A stretch of 6,574 nucleotides of DNA from Thermoplasmata archaeon (GTDB lineage Archaea > Thermoplasmatota > Thermoplasmata > RBG-16-68-12 > JAGMCJ01): contig JAGMCJ010000229.1 in NCBI GenBank assembly GCA_023129265.1, positions 1-6,574 of the forward strand. Reading direction: 5' to 3'. Of the stretch, positions 1 through 4,109 are shown piece by piece. Both the position numbers and the translations under genes were made by a program. The stretch's first letter is position 1; each line of letters starts with the position of its first letter. The notes beneath the pieces are model-generated. The model was not told where the DNA came from and made no database searches. It saw only the letters and a program-made list of their open reading frames with translations.

Positions 1-184
1 CGAGCCCTCCAAGAAGGGGATTGGCGAGGGGCCGTTCGGAATGCGGGAGGGCATGAACAAGTTCCTCAAGGAGGTCGCGATCACATTCAGGCGGGACAAC
101 GAGACGAACAGACCGCGAATCAACAAACCCGATTCCCGCCTGGACCGCGAGCAGAAGGCGTCGGGCGAGTACTACTACGCCTGA
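1..184 (+). CDS. rli1: ABCE1/Rli1 ribosome-recycling ATPase, C-terminal fragment
   Basis: Only the last 60 codons plus TGA (182-184) are inside the window; the gene enters from the left edge and codon phase starts at base 2. The visible tail contains GMNKFLKEVAITFRRD, then RPRINKP, LDREQK and a terminal GEYYYA. This is the characteristic C-terminus of ABCE1/Rli1, after the second nucleotide-binding domain; the human protein has the matching GMNKFL, ITFRRD, RPRINK and EQKKSG elements. The family is a soluble twin-ATPase with N-terminal 4Fe-4S clusters that splits ribosomes after termination and takes part in re-initiation in archaea and eukaryotes. Those ATPase and Fe-S regions lie outside the window, so completeness cannot be judged. 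Its last 10 bases overlap the 3' end of the convergent dedA gene. The identity comes from tail motifs alone but is distinctive. Confidence 0.9.
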   Translation, partial: EPSKKGIGEGPFGMREGMNKFLKEVAITFRRDNETNRPRINKPDSRLDREQKASGEYYYA

Positions 185-792
185 GCGGGGCGTTTCCTTG
201 TCCAGACGAAGTAGATGATTATGACCGCCAGAACCGCGACCAGCGCGATGATGTCCAGATACTCGAAGAACCCTTCCAGGGCATCCAGCTGGCTGCTGAG
301 GAAGTAGCCCGTGAGCGTCAGTACGGTGTTCCAGACGAGGGCCCCGAAGAACGTTGAGATCACGAAGTTGCGCAGGTCCATTCTCGCCATTCCGGCGGGA
401 AACGATATGAACGACCTCGTCCCCGGGAGGGAGTGTCCGATGAAGATGGAGACCCTGCCGTACTTCTCGAACCACCGCTCGGCTCGCTCGAGATGCTCCT
501 CCGTCAGCCTGAAGTACTTCCCGAACCTGTGCACGAAGCCTCGCCCGAAGTAGTCCCCGATGAAGTATGCAACGGTGGAACCCAGTGTCGCGCCGACAGT
601 CGCTACGATTATGATCGCCCAGACCTCGAACCGACCCTCATAGGCCAGGGAGCCCGCCAGGGGGAGGATCGCCTCGCTCGGGATGGGTGTGATGATCCCC
701 TCCACGAACATCGCAAGGAATATCCCTGGGTAACCAAGGACAAGAACCAGGTCCCTCACGTAACCCACAATATCTGCTACAATCGAGGACAT
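175..792 (-). CDS. DedA family (SNARE-associated/VTT) integral membrane protein
   Basis: A 205-residue membrane protein starting at ATG 790-792. Hydrophobic stretches lie at about 13-30, 57-78, 142-165 and 178-197, with a basic tail (TRKRP) at the end. DedA signatures are present: E31 and E40 in a VEGIITPIPSE re-entrant-type segment, a glycine-rich GATLGSTVAYFIGDYFG segment (67-83), and the second signature near 117-138 (FIGHSLPGTRS, then PAGMARM). DedA proteins are linked to envelope lipid handling (flippase-type activity for some members) and to proton-dependent ion or drug homeostasis; the substrate cannot be read here. The length is typical of the family. One oddity is His120 where many members have Arg in the R-x5-R pair; the second Arg (R126) is kept. 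It lies 30 bases downstream of dihydroorotase on the same strand, has no clear ribosome-binding site, and is probably co-transcribed. Family assignment is firm, function open. Confidence 0.93.
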   Translation of the reverse strand: MSSIVADIVGYVRDLVLVLGYPGIFLAMFVEGIITPIPSEAILPLAGSLAYEGRFEVWAIIIVATVGATLGSTVAYFIGDYFGRGFVHRFGKYFRLTEEHLERAERWFEKYGRVSIFIGHSLPGTRSFISFPAGMARMDLRNFVISTFFGALVWNTVLTLTGYFLSSQLDALEGFFEYLDIIALVAVLAVIIIYFVWTRKRPAQA

Positions 793-822
793 GTGGCTGT
801 CACTATGAGGCGCAATCCGTAG

Positions 823-2070
823 TTAATGCTTTGCTCCCACGTATCTTCCGGATGGCTTGCCCATCGCATCCCCATCTCGCATGATTTGCTCGCCCCGGAA
901 TATGGTCGCCAGCGGGAAGACGCCGCTCATGCCCTCGAAGGGCGTCCAGCCGCACTTGGAATGCAGGTCGTCCGCTCTGATCCTCCGCGGGCTCTTGAGG
1001 TCGACCGCGATCATGTCGGCATCGTATCCAATCTCGATCCTCCCCTTCTTCAGGGAGAGCATCTCGGCGGGCCGCTCGCATACGGCGTTGACGAACCGCT
1101 CAAGAGGTAGGCTCCCTAACCTGACCCTCTCCAGGAGAAGAGGGATCATAGTCTCCACCCCTGGCATTCCTGCGGGGGCGGAATCGAAGCCCGCCTCCTT
1201 CTCATCCATCGTGTGGGGCGCGTGGTCGGATGCCACGACGTCTATCCTTCCATCGGCGAAGGCCTGCCACAACGCGTTCTGGTCATGCCTGTGTCTGAGC
1301 GGAGGATTCACCTTCGCAAATGCGCCCAGGTTGCAGTTGACATTGAGGAACAGATGGTGGGGGGTGACCTCGCTCGTGAAACCCGTGTCGGCAAGCGACC
1401 CCAATCCCCTCTCGGATGAAACGTGTGCCAAGTGGACTCTCAGTCCCGTGAGCCGCCTCGCCATCTCAATTCCACCGACCTCGGCGCTGTCAGGCCTCGA
1501 TGCTAGGTGGTCCTCGAGCCTCTTGGCCTCCATGTCCCTGATGAGACTTGGATCCTCGCAGTGTACCGAAATGAACTTCCCCGCCGCGGAAAGCTCCTCT
1601 TTGAGCTCGAGCAACTTGGCGAAATCGCCAACCGCCAGATCGCCCTCCGACACGGCCAGGTACATCTTGAACGCCGTTGCGGTCTCGGCGAGTCCCTCGA
1701 CATTGCTCTCCTCCGTCAACCCGGCGTACAGCCCGAAGTCCACGAACGCCTTCTGCTCGACCGCCGCGACCTTCTCCTTGACCCTCTCGGGAGTGGTCGC
1801 AGGAGGTATGGTATTCGGCATGTCGAACGCACACGTTATCCCGCCGCAGGCAGCGGCCTTCGTCCCAGACAAGAAATCCTCCTTGCGTGTCAGTCCAGGC
1901 TCGCGGAAGTGCACGTGGAGGTCGATACCGGCAGGAAGAATGATGCCATCGAAGCGCAGCCTCTCGTCGCCCTTCAGGGTTCGCTTGATCTCAGCTATCC
2001 TGCCGTTCTCCACGCCGATGCAGCAGTCCTGCAGGCTTCCGCGGACGTATGCGCGACCCTCAATGATCAT
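823..2070 (-). CDS. pyrC: Dihydroorotase (class I-like, PyrC)
   Basis: Cytosolic amidohydrolase that reversibly cyclises carbamoyl-aspartate to dihydroorotate, step three of de novo pyrimidine synthesis. Counting from ATG 2070 (415 residues), the metal-site motifs are: the H52-x-H54 pair in DLHVHFREPG, with R56 and N86 (FDMPNT) as expected substrate contacts; K135 in AFKMYLA, the probable carboxylated lysine; H170 in SVHCEDP; H213/H216 in HLAHVSS; and D282 in VASDHAPHT. FREPG and the MPNT motif favour dihydroorotase over allantoinase or hydantoinase. The frame also opens at GTG 2079 (three residues longer), but ATG 2070 has GGGTGG five bases upstream and an N-terminus (MIIEGRAYV) like other family members. 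The start lies inside the AMMECR1 gene (11-base overlap), implying translational coupling. The stop is TAA. All key residues are present, so the enzyme should be active. Confidence 0.95.
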   Translation of the reverse strand: MIIEGRAYVRGSLQDCCIGVENGRIAEIKRTLKGDERLRFDGIILPAGIDLHVHFREPGLTRKEDFLSGTKAAACGGITCAFDMPNTIPPATTPERVKEKVAAVEQKAFVDFGLYAGLTEESNVEGLAETATAFKMYLAVSEGDLAVGDFAKLLELKEELSAAGKFISVHCEDPSLIRDMEAKRLEDHLASRPDSAEVGGIEMARRLTGLRVHLAHVSSERGLGSLADTGFTSEVTPHHLFLNVNCNLGAFAKVNPPLRHRHDQNALWQAFADGRIDVVASDHAPHTMDEKEAGFDSAPAGMPGVETMIPLLLERVRLGSLPLERFVNAVCERPAEMLSLKKGRIEIGYDADMIAVDLKSPRRIRADDLHSKCGWTPFEGMSGVFPLATIFRGEQIMRDGDAMGKPSGRYVGAKH

Positions 2071-2671
2071 CCTTTCCACCCAGGACGCGTCTCTCTATCT
2101 CTCCTCTGGGCGTCTTCTCGCCGAAGATCTCCGCGGAGAACTTGTATATCCGCGTGTCCCCTTTCAACCAGTCGTCTGGTCTCAGGCCCGCCTTCATGCA
2201 CGTGTGCGACAGGAACTCCTCGGCATCCCATTCCCAGTCGATTGGGACTTGCGGCAGGAGAAGGCCTCTGAAAACACCCTTCCTGGCAATCAGCCCATCC
2301 CTCCCTATCACGATGCTCTTCAAGTACTCTTTGGGCTTCGTGGCCGGAATCTCCTCGGGCGGCGTGAGCAGACTGACCTCGATCACGATGTCGTCCAGCT
2401 CATCTTCTCTCAATGGCGGGAACCTAGGGTCCCTCGTGGCCTCCTGCGACGCCTTGACGAGCGCCTCCTTCAGCGGGAAGAACGGCTCCGGATAGCCGAT
2501 GCAGCCCCGAAGGTCCCTCGCGGGGAACGTGTCGATGGTGACGAAGACGCCCGACTTCTCCCCGAAACTGTCGGGGAGGTCGAGGTCGTGCCGCACCTCT
2601 CCGCGGACGTAGTTCTCGATGACTTTCCGCGCGGCCAGAACAGCGCGTTCCCCCTCCTCCTCCGAGTACAT
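2060..2671 (-). CDS. AMMECR1 family protein
   Basis: A 203-residue soluble protein of the AMMECR1 family, conserved from archaea to humans and with no settled biochemical function. The hallmark LRGCIG sequence is at residues 54-59 with its conserved Cys57. Other family blocks are VTIDTFPARD just before it, DPRFPPL (81-87), the IGRDGLIARKG stretch (122-132), LLPQVP (138-143) and HTCMKAGL (156-163). The length is normal. The frame opens at TTG 2674, but I chose the adjacent ATG 2671, where the family's N-terminal YSEEEG-type sequence begins. There is no Shine-Dalgarno site; a TATA-like box centred near 2700 is 29 bases upstream, consistent with a leaderless or near-leaderless transcript. It is the first gene of a unit with dihydroorotase and DedA. 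In other genomes AMMECR1 is often found near MEMO-family and radical SAM genes; neither is visible here. Family call secure, role unknown. Confidence 0.95.
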   Translation of the reverse strand: MYSEEEGERAVLAARKVIENYVRGEVRHDLDLPDSFGEKSGVFVTIDTFPARDLRGCIGYPEPFFPLKEALVKASQEATRDPRFPPLREDELDDIVIEVSLLTPPEEIPATKPKEYLKSIVIGRDGLIARKGVFRGLLLPQVPIDWEWDAEEFLSHTCMKAGLRPDDWLKGDTRIYKFSAEIFGEKTPRGEIERRVLGGKDDH

Positions 2672-2689
2672 CAAAGCACATAATCAAGA

Positions 2690-2710
2690 TGCACAACTTA
2701 AACTCTTGGA
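2690..2710. promoter_or_regulatory. Shared TATA-like element of a divergent promoter
   Basis: The 55-base gap between the AMMECR1 and CBS starts contains ACTTAAACT at 2696-2704, nearly symmetric, readable as CTTAAAC on plus and TTTAAG on minus. Its centre is 27 bases from ATG 2727 (+) and 29 bases from ATG 2671 (-). That is the archaeal TATA-to-start distance expected when transcription begins at or just before the first codon. A second AT-rich box, CTTAAAT at 2722-2728, could instead serve the plus-strand gene if translation begins at GTG 2754. The promoter role is inferred from position and composition only. Confidence 0.5.
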
Positions 2711-2726
2711 TGTTCACAATCCTTAA

Positions 2727-3299
2727 ATGGAAACACGACGTTTAGGAGAATCAGTGATAAACAAGGGAGATCTCCAGGTTCCGGTTATGGAAGTGATGTC
2801 CGTAAACCCCGTCACGGTGCAACCGAAGGAGACGGTCGATATGGCGTCCAAACTGATGAAGGACAGGGGCATCGGGAGCCTAATCGTCGTCAAGAACGGG
2901 AAGCCCGTGGGCATAATCACCGAGAAGGACATCGTAGCGAAGGTCGTGGCCGAGGATGCAAAGCCGTCCGCGATCAAGGTGAAGCAGATAATGAGCAGCC
3001 CCGTGAAGACCATCCATCCGCACGAGTCGATCGAGGACGCGGCCAAGCTCATGGCCGAGAACAGGATAAGGAGGCTGGTCGTTTTGGAGAAGGGTAAGCT
3101 GCTCGGAATCGTCACGGAGAACGACATCATCAGGATATGGCCGAGCCTAATCGAGCTCACCAGGGAGATCTCCAGAATATCCTCCGAGAGCCTGGGGGCG
3201 TCGGGGGTGCAGGGCTACTGCGAGCTCTGCAGGGTTTTCGCCTATAACCTCCAGGAAGTCCAGGGCCAGCTTGTCTGCAGGGATTGTCGCGAGGGATAA
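2727..3299 (+). CDS. CBS-domain pair protein with C-terminal zinc ribbon
   Basis: A 190-residue soluble protein. CBS repeat 1 spans about 20-77 (VMSVNPVTV, then GSLIVVKNGKPVGIITEKDIV) and repeat 2 about 84-140 (IMSSPVKTI, then RRLVVLEKGKLLGIVTENDII). Both repeats have the GIxTExDI signature. A short linker leads to C165-x2-C168 and C184-x2-C187, a zinc-ribbon-like tail ending at the stop. CBS pairs typically bind AMP, ATP, SAM or related ligands; the ribbon suggests contact with nucleic acid or a protein, but the target is unknown. Start choice: ATG 2727 fits leaderless transcription from the TATA-like box near 2700. In-frame GTG 2754 (181 residues) has AGGAG five bases upstream and would still keep both CBS repeats, so the true start is unresolved. 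It is divergent from AMMECR1 and 49 bases upstream of the V4R gene. Domains are clear; the regulated process is not. Confidence 0.95.
   Translation: METRRLGESVINKGDLQVPVMEVMSVNPVTVQPKETVDMASKLMKDRGIGSLIVVKNGKPVGIITEKDIVAKVVAEDAKPSAIKVKQIMSSPVKTIHPHESIEDAAKLMAENRIRRLVVLEKGKLLGIVTENDIIRIWPSLIELTREISRISSESLGASGVQGYCELCRVFAYNLQEVQGQLVCRDCREG
2744..2748 (+). promoter_or_regulatory. Shine-Dalgarno-like AGGAG for the alternative CBS start
   Basis: AGGAG lies five bases before an in-frame GTG at 2754. If used, it removes the first nine residues of the CBS protein and implies a leader of roughly 28 bases from the TATA-like box near 2700. Few genes here have as good a site, so this start must be considered alongside ATG 2727. 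Confidence 0.4.
2764..2777 (+). repeat. 14-base direct repeat with palindromic core, copy 1
   Basis: AGGGAGATCTCCAG, containing the perfect 10-base palindrome GGAGATCTCC (2766-2775). An identical copy is at 3162-3175 near the other end of the CBS gene. Here it is read as K-G-D-L-Q. Confidence 0.5.
3162..3175 (+). repeat. 14-base direct repeat with palindromic core, copy 2
   Basis: Second exact copy of AGGGAGATCTCCAG, palindrome at 3164-3173, 398 bases after the first. It is read here in a different codon phase (R-E-I-S-R), so the identity does not come from repeated protein sequence. Confidence 0.5.
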
Positions 3300-3303
3300 C
3301 CAC

Positions 3304-3320
3304 GACAAAACCTTTATCAT
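3304..3320 (+). promoter_or_regulatory. Probable promoter (BRE/TATA-like) of the V4R-roadblock unit
   Basis: In the 49-base gap after the CBS stop, an A-rich ACAAAACC stretch leads into TTTATCA (3313-3319). This resembles an archaeal BRE followed by a TATA box and is centred about 33 bases before ATG 3349, so transcription should start a few bases upstream of the codon. No convincing Shine-Dalgarno site precedes ATG 3349, in keeping with a very short leader. Inferred from sequence and spacing. Confidence 0.45.
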
Positions 3321-3348
3321 TGTCCTCAGGTGCTTCACACTCGTAAGG

Positions 3349-3762
3349 ATGAAGTTTGTGAAGATTTCTCAAGATGAACTGGCCAAAGCAAGGCAGCTCT
3401 ATGAGAGCATCATGTCCTATGCCTGCCACGGACTCTTCTTCCACGAGGGGATCCTATATGGGGCGGAGATCGCCAAGATTGCGAAGAATAACTCGGACGA
3501 CTACTTCGACGCCGCAGCCAAGATTATGACTGCCAGAGGTTGGGTCGATTCGATTGAATTCAGGGAGAATGAGGCGATCGTGAAGGGGTCCGTCGAGATG
3601 AGGCAAGGCGGTGATTCAGAAACGTGCCACAGGATAAGAGGGATCATTACCAGAGTCTACGGGGAGCATCATGGTAGTGAGGTAAGATGCATCGAAACGA
3701 GTTGCGAGAGCACGGGAAAGAGTAGTTGTGTGTTTATCATAGAGCCTGAAACCATGGAGTGA
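3349..3762 (+). CDS. V4R-domain (4-vinyl reductase-like) small-ligand sensor protein
   Basis: A 137-residue soluble protein that is essentially one V4R domain. The N-terminal half is helical, with the FFHEGILYGAEIAK helix (30-43). The diagnostic half is C93-H94 followed by RGIITRVYGEHHGSEV, then C114, ETSC119 and G-x3-C127-VFIIEP. This matches the V4R pattern of a helix with a glycine, E-x2-C, G-x-xxC-x-F. V4R domains are predicted to bind small hydrophobic or tetrapyrrole-like ligands and share a fold with Bet3 subunits of eukaryotic TRAPP. The reading frame extends back to 3271, but that extension overlaps the CBS gene end and its promoter region, so I chose ATG 3349. It is directly followed by a roadblock gene whose start region touches its stop, implying a shared mRNA. 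The ligand is unknown. The four cysteines could bind metal or form a thiol pocket. Confidence 0.9.
   Translation: MKFVKISQDELAKARQLYESIMSYACHGLFFHEGILYGAEIAKIAKNNSDDYFDAAAKIMTARGWVDSIEFRENEAIVKGSVEMRQGGDSETCHRIRGIITRVYGEHHGSEVRCIETSCESTGKSSCVFIIEPETME
3756..3762 (+). promoter_or_regulatory. Shine-Dalgarno-like site deciding the roadblock start
   Basis: GGAGTGA, a one-base-shorter version of GGAGGTGA, ends five bases before ATG 3768. It also contains the V4R stop codon, so ribosomes finishing V4R are placed on the next start. The competing start is GTG 3759, which would overlap the stop as GTGA but lacks its own upstream site. Confidence 0.45.
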
Positions 3763-3767
3763 CGGAT

Positions 3768-4109
3768 ATGGACGATATGCTCAAGCAGTTGAGAAAAACG
3801 TGTGGGGCGGTTGCGTCTGCGGTCGTAGGAAAGGACGGACTGATGATGCATCACGACGTACCTGACGAAGTGGCGCTGGAGACCTTCGGAATCATGAGTG
3901 CCACCATCGTTGGAGCTAGCGTAACGGCGGCGACGGAGCTCGGAAAGGATGAGCCATCGAGGATCGTAGTGGAGACCGGGGACCTGAACATGATCATCTA
4001 CAATGCTGGAAGGCGGGCCCTCCTCGTGGTCGCCGTGCCCAATGACAGGAGCGTCGAAGACGTCGATAAATCCGTCCAGGAAATCTTGGTCAGTGCAAAG
4101 GAAATCTAG
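3768..4109 (+). CDS. Roadblock/LC7 domain protein (MglB-like GTPase regulator family)
   Basis: A 113-residue single-domain protein. An N-terminal helix (MDDMLKQLRKTCG) is followed by the strand pair AVASAVVGKDGLMM, a long alanine-rich central helix (FGIMSATIVGASVTAATELG), two strands (SRIVVETGDLNMIIYNAG and RALLVVAVPND) and a C-terminal helix. The alternation, the KDGL turn and the length are typical of roadblock/LC7 proteins. These dimerise and, in known cases such as MglB, bind or regulate Ras-like small GTPases. No GTPase gene is in the window. ATG 3768 is preferred over GTG 3759 because of the upstream GGAGTG. It is coupled to the V4R gene, so the two products probably act together. Its stop (TAG, 4107-4109) overlaps the opposing oxidoreductase stop. 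The domain is clear; the partner is inference. Confidence 0.93.
   Translation: MDDMLKQLRKTCGAVASAVVGKDGLMMHHDVPDEVALETFGIMSATIVGASVTAATELGKDEPSRIVVETGDLNMIIYNAGRRALLVVAVPNDRSVEDVDKSVQEILVSAKEI

Noticed and set aside
2128..2139. Perfect 12-base palindrome TCTCCGCGGAGA
   Set aside because: It is a single copy within AMMECR1 coding sequence, explained by GC-rich codons for S-A-E. No second copy or promoter context was seen.
857..2683. A 608-codon plus-strand open frame antisense to pyrC and AMMECR1
   Set aside because: It runs exactly opposite two genes with clear family motifs. Long antisense frames are common in GC-rich DNA, and its translation is Ser/Arg/Pro-rich without any recognisable domain.
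3271..3348. N-terminal extension of the V4R protein
   Set aside because: It overlaps the CBS gene end and the TATA-like box, and the extension has no V4R features. ATG 3349 gives a normal domain boundary.
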